Assembly: GCA_030762895.1 (NCBI GenBank)
Contig: CM061068.1
Span: 152,602,811-152,666,810, forward strand
Origin: Sophora flavescens
Lineage: Eukaryota > Streptophyta > Magnoliopsida > Fabales > Fabaceae
Length of the DNA: 64,000 nucleotides
Direction: 5' to 3'
A program made the translations under genes and the position numbers. The notes beneath the pieces are model-generated. The model was not told where the DNA came from, made no database searches, and saw only the letters and a list, made by a program, of their open reading frames with translations. Below, piece by piece: positions 35,959 through 48,790 of the stretch (within the stretch, counting starts at the first letter, position 1; each line of letters opens with the position of its first letter).

Positions 35959-36694
35959 CAGGGCCGACCCAAGGGGAAAGCTGGTAAAGCTACGGCTTTA
36001 GGTCTCCCAATTTTTTTTTTTCACTACCTATATTAATAATATTTTTAGAAAAAAATTAAGAATAAGTTGAAAGCCATATTGTTTAAAGCTCTTCCTAGTG
36101 CAAGTAATTTAGCAAATGAAGGTAGTATAGATTGGAAAAATATTAGTAAAAAGTTGAAGAGTTGTGAGACAAGTAATGAGCACATTATTAACATTAGTTC
36201 ATGGATTGATTTAGAAATGGGATTGTTAAAAAATAAAACAATTGACAAACATGTTCAAGAACAAATAAATGGAGATCGGGGACATTGGAGAAATGTGTTA
36301 TTCAGAATTATTGTAGTTGTTAAAGCTCTTGAAAATGCATATGTCGTTTATAGAATAATGTTAACGATTCATGTAACTGTTACTTTGGTAGAAAGAAGTT
36401 TTTCAAAACTAAAATTAATAAAATCTTATCTAAGATCGATAATGTCTCAACAAAGATTAAGTGGACTAGCTTTATTATCGATTTAAAAAGAATTGTTAAA
36501 TTGTTATAATAAAAAAAAAGAATTATTAAATGAAATCAATTACAATAATTTAATAAATGATTTTGCATCCTAAAACACACGAAAGGTAAACTTTAAATAA
36601 AAATATAATAATTTTCATAAAATTTTATTATTTGCTTTAAAAGACCTCATTTTAGAGTTCGCTTTAGACCTCCATAAGTATTAGAACGGCCTTG
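35959..36694 (+). mobile_element. internally deleted hAT, copy 2
   Basis: Begins cagggccgaccc, ends acggccttg, and is flanked by gtcggttg (35951-35958) and gtcggatg (36695-36702). It retains the more complete transposase fragment. Confidence 0.85.
36067..36486 (+). pseudogene. hAT transposase dimerisation-domain fragment (copy 2)
   Basis: Open for 139 codons, including HWRNVLFRIIVVVKALENA and the hAT C-terminal signature VERSFSKLKLIKSYLRS followed by MSQQRLSGLALLSI. Only the C-terminal part of a transposase of several hundred residues is left, so it is a fragment, although its frame is intact. A protein-interaction role for such a stub is conceivable but unsupported. Confidence 0.8.
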
Positions 36695-37018
36695 GTCGGA
36701 TGGAGTGAGGGAATTATGCTTCACTAGTGTTTTAGAGTTTGGTAGTTTTTTTGAATTTGGATTTAATTCCTTAAAAACCAGGACAGGATTGAATTGAGCA
36801 AAAGTACCCCTATCTATCACAATTTTGTATTCAAATAATACAACTCTATCATACCTAGTACACTTATGAGTATGCTCGTTGCATAGAGGTGTTTTCTAAA
36901 AGAACTAGATAAATAATTGTTCGTTCTGTGCACTTAATATATTATATCAACATACTTAATATCAAAGATTGATACATTAACCGTGAAGTGTTTCAAAAAA
37001 ATTTCCTTTAGTATTTAA

Positions 37019-38448
37019 TAGGGGTGGCAAATGGATGAATCGGACGGATTTTGATTCGGATTATAATGGATTGATTAAAAATAATCCATCAATCCATTTC
37101 AATCCACTAAAAATATATTATAAAAAATTAAATCCAGTCATGATCCATTAAATAAAAATCATCAAATCCATTCATTAACAACTTTTTTATGGATGAATAT
37201 TCAATCCATCCATTAAAATAATTTTCAATGATTAAATAATGTTTATGAGTATTACAAAATACTCTCTCCCTTCCATCCACAAAATATTATTAAAAAATTT
37301 AAAAATTATAATTTTTAAATATTCTCTCTCCTCTCCTCTTGTCTCTCTTGTGAGCGTTATTTTTTCAAATATTTATTACTGTAATATTTTGGTATTTATA
37401 ATTTATTAAAATATGTTGTTATTCATTTATTATCATATCAGATCTTATAACATTCTTCACAAAAAGAACACTTCGTTACACCCACACTAATACAACGTCG
37501 TCATGCCCTGCCGCGATGGTCATAATCCACCGTGCATGACAGTGTCTACTCCGATCCCATCTTCGCCCTCCTCAACAATACCGACATCAATGACTGCTTT
37601 TACAACAGCTTCGCCATCGACACTTCGATAGTCTCCTCCGTCCCTCCGGAGCTCTTCCAGGTAGATCCCACATTTACAAAGCCGTCATTGTCGTCGAAGA
37701 CATTTTCCGACGGCCTGGCTTCACCTCCGATGTCGACTGGTTTGGCCAACCATGGTAATCGATTCAGAGTTTCAAACCCAACACAGTTTCTAGTTCCATT
37801 CGTGGTTCTCCCCTTTGTTATCATGGTAGCCCAATTCTGATTTTGATAGAGATTGATTCAGCTTGAAGAAGGAAGAGTAGAGGGTACCTCAACAATACCG
37901 ACATCAATGACTGCTTTTACAACAGCTTCGCCATCGACACTTCGATAGTCTCCTACGTCCCTCCGGAGCTCTTCCAGGTAGATCCTACATTTACAAAGCC
38001 GTCGTTGCCGTCGAAGACATTTTCCGACGGCCTGACTTCACCTCCGATGTCGACTGGTTTGGCCAACCATGGTAATCAATTCAGAGTTTCAAACCCAACA
38101 CAGTTTCTAGTTCCATTCGTGGTTCTCCCCTTTGTTATCATGGTAGCCCAATTCTGATTTTGACAGAGATTGATTCAACTTGAAGAAGGAAGAGTAGAGG
38201 GTATCTCTAATGATTCTAATGATGGAGTATAATTTTTTTTTTCGATGGATAAAAACTGATCCTCTGTTTTTATAGAGCTTGATCCAATGGATTTTAAAAA
38301 AAGTTGGATGGGTCATAAACCATCCATTAAAAAAATAATCCAATCAAATCCAGACTATTTAAATTTATTTTTAAATGAATGGATTGAATGAATTTTCTTA
38401 TGGATGACCTAGATGGATAATGAATCCATAGATAATTATGCAGCCCTA
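37019..38448. mobile_element. hAT-like element with gene-like core, copy 2
   Basis: Ends and target repeat as in copy 1 (gtatttaa at 37011-37018 and 38449-38456). It is 330 bases longer because its core is tandemly duplicated. A frame of 102 codons (37532-37840) contains PELFQVDPTFTKPSLSSKTF and ends in a hydrophobic run. I do not recognise the source. Confidence 0.75.
37571..38204 (+). repeat. 317-bp tandem duplication, two units
   Basis: Units 37571-37887 and 37888-38204 both start ctcaacaataccgacatcaa and end with agagtagagggta. Copy 1 has a single unit, so the event followed the segmental duplication. Confidence 0.92.
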
Positions 38449-38889
38449 GTATTTAATATTTTACCAATAAAAATACTTTAAGAAACTAGCGACAAACCAA
38501 ACGGCAGGGGCGGACCACATAGAAACTCGTTTTAGGGCAAGTTTTTCATGATGTATTAACACAATGGCAGTTATGAACTGTTAAGAAAAAGATCCGAAAA
38601 TTGAATTATCTTTGCTTAGATGCATAAAATGCAGGCTTGCCAAAACAAACAGTTGCTAGTTGCTTAACTAAAGGTAATAGAATAAAGAGAAGCAGAAGCA
38701 GAAACAGCAGTAAACATATCCAGATGAAGCCAGCCTACAAAACTGGATAACATCATGACATCTTTAACAAAAACCTCCCATGCTTATACTCTTCAACTAT
38801 CCAAACCAACTGTGATAACTTCAAATAAGCTCCCAGATTATGCTTGGGTTTTGATGAAAATAATAATAACAATAATACAAACTATGCTT

Positions 38890-40734
38890 TCAACTCTCAG
38901 TCTGCTCTCTCAGCCTCCGAATAGTGCTCCGGACAGTCACAGCACTGGCAGTACTGTCAACAATAAAATGCACAAAGCATATACTCAACTAATATATGAA
39001 AGAAAATAATAAATGGACCAAAAAAAAAGGACTTGGGGAAGATTCTTACTTCAATGTGTAAGCACCTCCAGCTTTGACTTTTCCACAATCTTTGCAGCCC
39101 CAAATACCCACAGCCTTCCTCTTGACAGCATACTGTATGAACAACATATCATCAATATGATCTTTAAACTACTGAATGAATTGAACTATGAATATATTGC
39201 TGTAAAAGGAATTGCTGCTTATTGTAAAAAAAAATTACAGCGGTCATGCTAAAACTACGATTTTATTGTCAATTTGGAGCAACTGCTGACATAGATAATT
39301 AACAGCCAAGCTATGTTAATTAATAATTAGTCTGGCTGCAATAACCAACAGCCAATAATTTTTCAGAGCATATAGTTCTGCATCAGTCTTTTTTAACTCC
39401 TGTATTGGTTTAACTATCATTAATAGGAGTGATGTTTATATGGACGAATTAATTTCCTTTTAATGATTTCTATGTGTTGTTCTCAAATGTCCAATTTTTG
39501 TTCAATTGTTTAATTAATAAGTTGTTTTTTTATTTTTAGGATGAAAAAAAATATATTTTTTTTTCATAGTGGGATGACCCTATGGGCTTTTATATTATGA
39601 GCTTTTTAGTACTGTGGTCTTTTTGGCCCTAGCCCATGAGGGTTAGGGCTATATGGGTTAGGCTGGCCCATTTGACGAGTCTAATCTTAGGCCCTAGTCA
39701 ATAGTAATGATAACAATCATCAGACAGATAAAAGAATACCTTTCCACAGAACTCGCAGAAGAATTTACTGTGCTGACTGACTTCCATCTTCTTAATTTGC
39801 TTCCTTAGACTAGCACCATATCGGGTGCCTGAAATTTAAGAGCTAATTTAGTGTAACACTCATGACAAATTAAAAACATAAGTACAACAAACACAACCAC
39901 AAAAGGCAGTACATCCGAACAAAAATCAATAAATATATAAAACAATAACCACATGGTTCTCAGGGATGAAATGAATCACTACTTGAAATATGAAACTTTC
40001 ACCCTTTAACAAACAACAATGCCAAAATTAAAAAATCAGGAATTATCCAGCCAGCATTTTATACTCCACTCCCCAACAACTTAATACATTTTGTTTGAAA
40101 TCATCTTGAAATATTCTAACAAGAAAAATTGATTCAGCCATGCTTTAGAAAACATGAGGCCCTGATTAGTTTGAGAAAATATTTTCTATTTTCATTAGCA
40201 ATTGCAAAAATGCCACCTTAACCCTATTTTAATCCTATTTTCTATTTTCAAAGGTATCTACATGAAACAATTTATTGAACGAAAACAAGGTGGCAGTTTA
40301 TAATTATTATTAATGAAAAAAATAGAAAAATTTTCTTAATCCAAACACACCCTAAATTAAGAACCCTTCCGGAGAAATCTTTTTCCTATCCATTAAGTCA
40401 TGCCATCCAAACATATCATTTTAATTCACATATAATAGTTCTGATAAAATTAACGTTTTCTAAGCAGCCTCTTTCTACTATTTCCTCTATCTAGCTACAA
40501 CAAGCTCTTAATATAAAAGTGGAATTACCCAAAATAATGAAACCAGAGGTTTGACCACATACCGTATTTGCCGACAATACCGGCCTTCTTGGTTCTCTTA
40601 GTCTGCATAGGTTAAACGAAACCAAATGAGCAAGACAAGATCACATAAAAAAAACTATAAATAAATAATAATGCTCAAATCTGAAATCCTTAAAAATCTA
40701 GCAATCAAGAGCAAAGAAAGAGAGTGTGTACCAT
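38890..40734 (-). CDS. RPL37A: 60S ribosomal protein L37a (eL43), five exons, copy 2
   Basis: Same structure as the gene at 14402-16290: exons 40734-40732, 40602-40563, 39828-39740, 39132-39050 and 38953-38890, with introns of 129, 734, 607 and 96 bp and all GT-AG borders kept. The 92-residue product is identical to copy 1, with the same zinc-finger cysteines at 39, 42, 57 and 60. The only coding change is synonymous (a valine codon in exon 4, GTG to GTC). Intron 3 is shorter through two small losses. The intact frame suggests both copies are or recently were functional. Dosage rather than new function is the likely effect (inference). Confidence 0.97.
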
Positions 40735-40804
40735 TTTTGAAGGCTACGACGGAAGATGTGGCTCCCTGAACGTTTCGTGAGCGGCTGCAACGCGGATCTG
40801 GGGT

Positions 40805-40898
40805 TTGAGGGTTTCTGAAAGAAGGATTATATAAGGGTACAATGCAGCAACAATGGGAATGGGGCAAGAGACCAGTAATGGGCCTCAGTGGCCCATAC
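40805..40898 (-). promoter_or_regulatory. RPL37A: RPL37A promoter, telo-box broken (copy 2)
   Basis: The telo-box position reads AAACCCTCA (plus-strand ttgagggttt at 40805-40814), one base off the core. The TATA-like element is longer than in copy 1 (CCTTATATAATCC near 40825-40837). The site II pair TGGGCC/GGCCCA is kept (about 40878-40896). Confidence 0.7.
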
Positions 40899-40946
40899 AT
40901 GACTTTTTTTTTAATATAAGGTCCCATACATGTTTATTTAAGCTTT

Positions 40947-41138
40947 TTTTTTTTTTTTCCGAGGGTATCCGTGTGTAAATGCGGAGACTAGTCCCTCGAG
41001 CCGGGCAGGACCACAAGGACGGCAAAGCTCTCCCTCAAGAGTTTTAACGTTGTTGTATTCTCAGGGTCAGGATTCGAACTCGAGACTTCTGGGTAAGCTG
41101 GAAGAGATCCGTGTCATCTCATCCAAGCGCTCTTGGGT
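40947..41138 (-). mobile_element. tRNA-derived SINE (copy 2)
   Basis: Flanked by the same 17-bp repeat, atgtttatttaagcttt, at 40930-40946 and 41139-41155. The t-run (A tail) is longer than in copy 1 and the B-box gttcgaatcc is kept. Confidence 0.85.
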
Positions 41139-42079
41139 ATGTTTATTTAAGCTTTATTTAACATTTTCTTCGACATAATATTTATTTATTGGATTAAAGT
41201 AGTACGTGGCAAAACGGGCCAACTCGCCCCGTCCCGTCGTCAGGGTTGAATTTTAAAGGTGGGTTGAAAATCACCCTCCACCCCATTTAACGACGGGTTG
41301 ACCCGCCAAAAATTAAAAAATACAAAATTAAATACTTAATTCTCTAAAACATTTTTAAATTGATCACGTTCCCACTTGATAATCACACATCGTCCCGTTT
41401 GTGTGATTAATCTCTTTTGTATACGATTTTAATATTATAATATTGGAAAAAAATGTTTATTATTTATTATTTATTTGAATTTTATTATAATATTATTTGA
41501 GCATTGTTACAAATTTTAAACATCATAAACATAATAATAATATAGATAAAAACATTGTATGGTTATGTTTATGTAGGCTTAAGCATATTTAAATTAAAAT
41601 AAAATTAAATAAAAAAATAATTAAAAAATGAAAGTTGGTCCGACGAGTCAACCCGCCCCCCTTTTTTGACGGGTTAGGCGGGCCGCGTCAGGGTGAGCTG
41701 GTGGGTTGAAAAGTGTAGTCCGCCCCACCAAAAAAGAAGGGTTAAACAGATTGGCCCGTCGGGTTCAACGCGTTTTGCCACCCCTTGTATTGGTAGTGTA
41801 ACTAGTTTGTCACTAACATCCACTAATATTAATATTTGTGTCTTACTTTAAGATTTTAAATTTATGCACTTTCACAGTAAATGATTTTTACACTGACATC
41901 CAATAATATCTTGCCAAATATGCATTATTGTTATTTATCTTAGTTATTAAAATAAAAACATGCATGTCAAAATGTTAGTGGATGTTATCGTAAAAAACAT
42001 TACATTGACGGTACGTACTAATTTAATCTTTATTTTAATAACTAATGGTCTGTTTGGTTTGAGACAAGAAATTGAGATG

Positions 42080-42150
42080 AAAGAAAGATGGGAGAATGAG
42101 AGAGAGGAGAAAGAAAGATGGGAGAATGAGAGAGAGGAGAAAGAAAGAGA
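42080..42150 (+). repeat. 30-bp tandem repeat, about 2.3 units
   Basis: aagaaagatgggagaatgag starts at 42081 and 42111, and a partial unit follows. Confidence 0.8.
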
Positions 42151-42244
42151 TGAGAAATAAAGTATATTTTTGTATTGTTTGATATGAGCAATGTTTTTAA
42201 TACTGAAAAAATCATTAAACCAGTGAAAACACCAGATCACGGTT

Positions 42245-42246
<2 letters not shown>

Positions 42247-42275
<29 letters not shown>
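42247..42275. repeat. (AT)n microsatellite
   Basis: About 14 uninterrupted dinucleotides. Confidence 0.9.
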
Positions 42276-42277
<2 letters not shown>

Positions 42278-44272
42278 CTTTTTCTTATGCATTAAAAAAA
42301 CTATAAAAAAATAACAAACCGAAACAATAAATAAAAAAATTATGCCCAACCCATCACTTGTGAGTTGTGATGATCCACGATTCGAGAAGCATCTCATTAG
42401 TGGCAATGAGTTGATACCATATCACATCTTCATATACTAGTACTCAAGATATTCAAAACCGGACCGGACCGGCCAGTCTGGGAATCGAGCACCAAGCCGG
42501 TTTGTTTGACCCATAAAATCGGATTTGCAAGGAACCGGTACGAGAACCGCTAAACCGGTGGAAAACCAATAAAACAGGTAATAACCAATTGCAAACTGAT
42601 CTGAACCTGTTCTAAGAAAATTTGTCTTTTCCTTTAAAAAAAACTAGAAAGCCTTCTGTCCTGCAAGGTGCTTCACTACACTAGCTCGGTGCTCCAACGA
42701 CGTTACTCCGATGAGGTGCTCCAGCGATTTGTAGCGTTTCTCCAGCAAAAGATTCTGAGCGTCGACCATGAAAGCAAGAATAGTGAGACCATGAAAGGCA
42801 TCAAGAAAGAACAGAGAATACTCAGAGAAAAAGGAGGGGCGGCGGTAGAAAGAAGAATGAGAGACTTAAACTAAGTTAACTAGTTACATCCTATATTTGT
42901 TCAAAAATGGGTTTGGGCCAAACTTTATTTGCATTCCTTTCTTATTTGCACCCATCACTCCAATGAAAACGCAGAATGAGCTTAAGTAAATCAGGCCCAA
43001 ATTGTTATTTGCATTCTTTTTTATTCAATTTTTTTTATAGTTGGTCCAAAAACATATAAGGGAGTTTTGGCTTGATTTTTTTTTTTTACTAAAAAAGGAT
43101 ATTCATTCATTCAAATTGGTAAAATACATCGAAAACAACACAAATCCAACATCACTAACAACCGAAAAGGATGAATCTGCGAACAAACTCACAATACCCA
43201 GGTTAATAGCATAACACGGCAAAATGCCTACAAATGTGAAAAAATCAAAGTGACCGGAATACCCATGCCTCCGGATCTGTAATGTTGACGCCCAAGTCTT
43301 GATTGAATCTGTAATGGGTCGGAGCTGATCTGTCAATATGAACCAAACGAACAACACATCAAGACGGGAAACCAAACGACGCCACAACAAGACGACGAAC
43401 AAAACACTGCCGCACGCTGACTACGAAAACACGGAAAAACACGAAAGAGAAATCATATCTATGTGGACCAACCATTTTATTTAGATAAAAGGAGAAAAAA
43501 CAATGTAGAGGGGTGATTCAGACCAAAAGATGACCCAAAACCACCCATTCCGGTGGATGATAAAAAAGGAAAAGTGGAGTAGAGAGAAGGTTGAGAGAGA
43601 GAGGCGGCTCTAGATTTTTTTTCAAACTACTATTTATGATAGAGTTTTGGGTTGATGGCTCATTGAAATTGGTTTTTTTTTTTTAAACATTATTGTGAGC
43701 AAATACAAAGAATTACTTTTGTAAGCTTATTAATATAAAATGCAAAAAATATTTTATAATTTTTTTAAAAAAAATATGAGAATTTAAAATTTATGTTAAT
43801 ATTACTTAATATATTATATAAAAATTATAACTATTATTTAATTATTATCATTTCAACCAAGGTTGGACCATTGAACATTGAACCAGTGCCTTCACTGGTT
43901 CAATAACCGACCAGGTTTTAAAAACATTGCTAATCCTAATATACTAATCATAACTTTATAATGGTTGTTGGGTCTTCTTTTTACTGTTTGCTTAGTTATC
44001 AGCTTAACCGTGATTTGGGGGTTAAATTAGTTTTTATTGGTCATTTGTTGAAGATGATAGCTTAACCAGTCTATTAACCATCATTTCTTTCTTTGTAGGA
44101 TAGATTTTATTTTCAGTCAAATAACCAAAGCTAACAAAATAGGAAGGGACGTAAAGCTTGAAGCTAAGATAGATACAGATAGGGGCGTAAAGCTTGAAGC
44201 CATAGGATAGGATGAAACTAATGCTAAGATAGATACAATATTATCTTCCATTTCTTTTTCTTTTACATCAAA

Positions 44273-47200
44273 ATGAAACAATCTCCTCTTCGATCTCTCT
44301 TTCTCTCATTTCGTCCCCCTGCACTTTTCTTCTCCGGCTTGCCATTGATGTCGGTGACTGATGGTGTGTGTGGTTCCCGGGAAGATCGCCGACGATGTCG
44401 ATGATGGAAGGGATCTCATGCAGATCTGTTATTGGGACACACACAAAGAAGCTAGAAGATTGTGGTGAATAGGGCGGTCATCTGGTCGATGTTGGTGGGT
44501 ATGTGATTTTGTCTATTTTCTCTTCCTCATTACTAAAGTTATGTTTTTTTTTTTTTTGAAATGGGTATGTGATTTTTTTCCTCCTCCTTTCCTTCAACCA
44601 TGTTCCCATCATTTCTCCTCCTTCTACCTACGCTTCAACTTTCGCCAAGGGATGAAGTGTTCCCATATTTGTTTTGGTTTATACCATTTAAACTTAAAGC
44701 AATTTATCCTTCAAAATTTCTTTTTGGAATGTCATAGTTCAGCTCATTTCAAATGTTTCTTTTAACTTTTGCCTATTCATATATTTATGTTTACTTATTG
44801 ATGCTTGGACTGATATACATTTTATGCTTCATTCCTTTTTGCTTGGACTGATATAATAAATCTTATAAGAAACATAACTATGGATCTATTTCTTATAGGT
44901 TTATTTGATATGATTGAGTAAAGGCTTCATGTCTTCCAGCTATTTGAATAAATGTTTAAGTGATATATTTGCTCTTCTTTTTGTACCATTTTATTGTATT
45001 TCCTATTTTCATGTTTATATTTCAATCTTTAACTGAATTTAGTTCGAGTTGTAATGATTTTTTGTTTAATTTCTTTTGACATTTTGTACATTGTAGTACG
45101 ATTCTCCCATTATGATTGATGCTCCAATCAGAAGCATAAGACTTTGGCATTGAAGCTCTGCCTGTGAAGACAAAAAAATACTTTTTTGGTTGTATTTCCA
45201 CTGGACCTTGGCATTCTGTAATTTGGTTCACTTCCAAATTCTATCTCAATAGAGCTGAGCACCAATTGCCCTTGCCTCCTATACAGTATGATGGTGCTCC
45301 AACCTATATGGTAATGACTTCATAAGTTGGTTTTGAACTTTAGCCATACCATTGAACTTAGAGTTTTACCAGAGTGTATGAAATTGAATGCAAGCTTTTA
45401 AGCTCAATAAATTATTTTTGCTGCTCATAACACACGTTTCTTTCTTATCATTAGTCACATCTCTTATTCTCATACTTTTTCTATACACTTGTCGCCATCT
45501 TTCTCTTCATTGATTTTTTTTCCTTCTTTCTCCCATCTTTTCTCATTCATGGAAACCAGAAGGACCAAGCTTCTCCCAACAAATTTTTGGTGCTTCCATC
45601 ATATATTTTTCTGTGCTTCCCTTAAACATTGTATAAGTTAATTTCAATATGTTAAACACTACATATTAAGGTATAAGATGATGACTCATTTGAGAAGCAA
45701 TTTTTACACCTGAAGAATGATGCTTAGACTTACCCCACCCCTGCCACTCTTTTTTTTTTTCTCTTTTATTTTTCTTTTGCAAAATATGATTTGTACTCCT
45801 TTGAGAACCTGAAAGTTATAAACGTGGCATTAAAATGTTAAACTGTGTATATTAGTTGTTTTTAACCATTTCACAGTTCATGACAAATAGTATTGGAGTG
45901 ACCGTTAATTGTGTATGTTGGAGATGATTATTGCTATTACATCTATATTGGAAGAGCGCTCTTGTCACTTGTGTCAACGAGCGTTTCTGTCACTTGTGTG
46001 AACAAGCGCTTTTGTCACTTTAGTGGACGAGCGCTTCTACTACATCATTTTATAGCAAAGTTCTTATGTGGTTAGACTGTTAGTGCGTATTGGATGATAC
46101 TGCTATGGTTGTGTCAACTGTGTTTTTTTGTGTCAGGAGTGACTACACTCTTGCATAAACCCTTTGTGACTTGCATGCACTTTAGCATAAACTCTTCAAT
46201 TGGTATGTTTACATATGTTCTAAGCCATGGAATTGGAATCATTTGACGATTATGATTTCTCTTCAGATGAGAGTGCTGATTTTGACTCACCTGAAAAGCG
46301 ATCACTAATGTCGAGGTTTGTGTGCAAAAACCAGGTAAGATTTAGATAGACTGCATCAATTTGTGTCATGATTTTGACTTGATCTTACAAGGTAGTTCCA
46401 TTTGAGTTTCGGTGTTCACCTAAGTTGTTGTCTATTAGGATTGAAGGACAAACTCAGTCTTCCCCCTTGACTAAGAAATATAAGTTCCATGTAAGCATTA
46501 ACCTATTGGTTACTTTGCTGGATTTTTGGATTTCAAGTTCAAAATTTGAATTTTCTCTGGTACGATCTCGCATACCACATAATGGATCATCATTGGTTTC
46601 ATTCTATGGTTGTTTATTTTTATTTTATTTTTTTGCCTTTGATCAGGAGAGAGCCATGTGGAGGATGGTGATGATTTTATGGCTTTATTGTTTTAATAAA
46701 CATGTGCAGGATGTAAGTGTCAACTTCTGTTATCCATTTTTACATTATTGAAAAGTTTTTTTTGTAGGGTGTTGCAATGGTGGGGAAGAGATCTATCTAT
46801 TTGGCCAACTGATAGAGAGGGGTTGCCCAAGGTAATGGAAAGAGGATACGAGCACTATAAGTTTTGTCTTATGTTCTTTATTCAGTATTATAATTACTAA
46901 CGTAAACATTTTCTGCTTAGTCTTCTTTGTTAAATAGACAAAGAAAATCGGTTCTTTATCCCCTTCTTCAACCATATGGCGTTAAAGCTTTCATGTTTTG
47001 GGATTTCAATATTATAAAACTATGAGAATCTACAAGCCAAGGTTAGTTTGCCTTTTCCTTCATTTTTTCAACAGTTACATATACATATTTATTCTCTCAG
47101 TATTTCATTCGAAATATTTATTCATCTTCTTTGATACACAAGTTCTATTTTGTACTAGGTCTTAAATTAAATAATGTCATTTTTGTGTGTGAATATGACG

Positions 47201-48480
47201 ATGTGCCAAAGCAGAGACTTAGATTAAAAAATATTGGTGAGTCCATCTTCCACATTGATCTTACAATGGACTATATTTCGAAGTCTTTTTGATTGCATAG
47301 TTGATCCTTTCCTGTTTGCCTTTATACTTGCATAGTAGATTCTTTCCTCTTTGGTTTTCTTGGACATGAATTTAATGTGTTGTTTATTTTATTGCACATT
47401 TTCACAAATTCCTTTATGTTTCACATTTACTATGTGGGCCAAATTTATCAGTATGGGTTTGGCATGACAATTTATTAATCTTTTACAACAATTAGTTGAG
47501 ATACTTTCTAAGTTTCTTGCTGAAAGAGGTGATTGTTGTTCAAGTTTTGTATTTTTTATTCTTTTGATTTTTTTTTACTTATTTTATTTTGCATATGACA
47601 GGGAGAAAAGCCTATTCGCTATTGGCTATCATCCTTGAAACAAACTTGAGTTTGAAGTTGTTCTAAAAGATGTTTAATCTAATAGGTAGTATAGAAATGA
47701 CTAGCATATGGTTGTTGTGTTGTCCCTCCAAATCAATTTTCATATATAATTGTTTCAAGAATTGAGACATGGTTCTTTGGCCACACCCTTTAGTTTTTTG
47801 TGTTATGTGGCACAGCGACAAAATCTCCTACACCAAACACCCATTTACACACTATTCTCTGCAGCTAACCATTACCCCATGTCACTGCCTATCATTCGCT
47901 AAGGTTTATTGTTCATTGCCTATCGTCCTCTAAGATTTATAGTGGTGATTGTATTCTATCATCATAGTAATGAATCTTCTCTCTTTTGGTTTTTATATAA
48001 TCTTTCTTTGTGGTTCTTGCAGACTTTGCCTCCCCAAATCCTAGGATTGTTGTGATTCGATTGATTTGACAAGACTTGTGATGGCTCCTGTGAAAGGAAG
48101 CAACAAGAGAAGAAGGAATAGAAGAATGTTTCTGTTGCTGCTTTTGGAACTCCAGAGAAAGAGGGGCCTTCGGATCGGGTGGGTGAGTTGTCAAAGTGGA
48201 CGAATGGTATATTTTTCTTTGAGTTTTCACCGTATTCAATTCCTTTGATATTTTCTCTTTCGTTTTATGTCCGATGTTGCCTTTACTGATGAATCTTGCT
48301 ATGATGAATGCCTTTGGTTTTCATCTCTATTTTACAAGATCTCAGTTTTTCTCCTTTTGCCTTCGAAATTTTATATTCACTGTGTGTATTCACGCAAATG
48401 CATTTTGATAAATAAGCAAAGGATCCCTGATTTTACTTTCAACTTGCCTTTCTTTCTGATCGTGTTATCTTAACAATCAA
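44273..48480 (+). other. candidate multi-exon gene or relic (copy 2)
   Basis: Equivalent of 17926-22160. Exon A (46227-46334) and exon B (46392-46490) stay open and phase-compatible with donors ggtaag and gtaagc. Just beyond, the acceptor-like ctcag of copy 1 (20227) reads ctctg here, and two bases are inserted after cataccaca, so any exon there would be lost. That suggests decay in this copy, or that the region was never coding. Confidence 0.3.
45951..46046 (+). repeat. 25-bp minisatellite, four units, left arm (copy 2)
   Basis: Units begin at 45956, 45981, 46006 and 46031. The consensus is as in copy 1, with more substitutions (gtcaacgag, gaacaagcg). Confidence 0.88.
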
Positions 48481-48735
48481 AGAATGTTTAATCAGATCAG
48501 TATAATCAAACTTGAACTGGTGGGTGCATTGTGTACAGTACATTGAAAATATTTTGTGAACAACCATTATCGGCAACTTCAGGATAATTTTGATTTTTAT
48601 GGAATTGGATTCCCTGTAATTGCTTATATTATGATTTGGACTTGTATCTTAAATACGTATATATATACGATCTTGGTGGTGCGACCGCACATGGGCCCAT
48701 TTTTCCGAGGGCACCGGTTTTTTTTTTTTTTACTT

Positions 48736-48737
<2 letters not shown>

Positions 48738-48785
<48 letters not shown>
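48738..48785. repeat. (TA)n microsatellite, expanded in copy 2
   Basis: About 24 dinucleotides, against about four at the matching place in copy 1 (22522-22530). Confidence 0.9.

Positions 48786-48790
<5 letters not shown>

Larger units (their letters stand above)
41287..43265. other. 1.98-kb stretch retained only in copy 2
   Basis: Contains GC-rich inverted phrases (gacgggttgacccgcc, gtggcaaaacgggcc versus cgttttgccacccc at 41205 and 41774), a 30-bp duplicated purine repeat (about 42080-42150), an AT microsatellite (42247-42275) and scattered ccggaccgg phrases. The shared cccat at both edges points to a deletion in copy 1. No gene is convincing; frame 42668-42874 has no known domain. Confidence 0.7.

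Noticed and set aside
41200..41790. A small hAT-like element with gtggcaaaacg / cgttttgccac ends
   Set aside because: No matching 8-bp flanks were found, and the left end is degenerate (tacgtggc instead of ggggtggc).
42188..43931. An element bounded by gcaatgttttta and taaaaacattgc
   Set aside because: The inverted ends look convincing but flanking bases show no target-site duplication, and the right end is shared with copy 1 where the left is missing.
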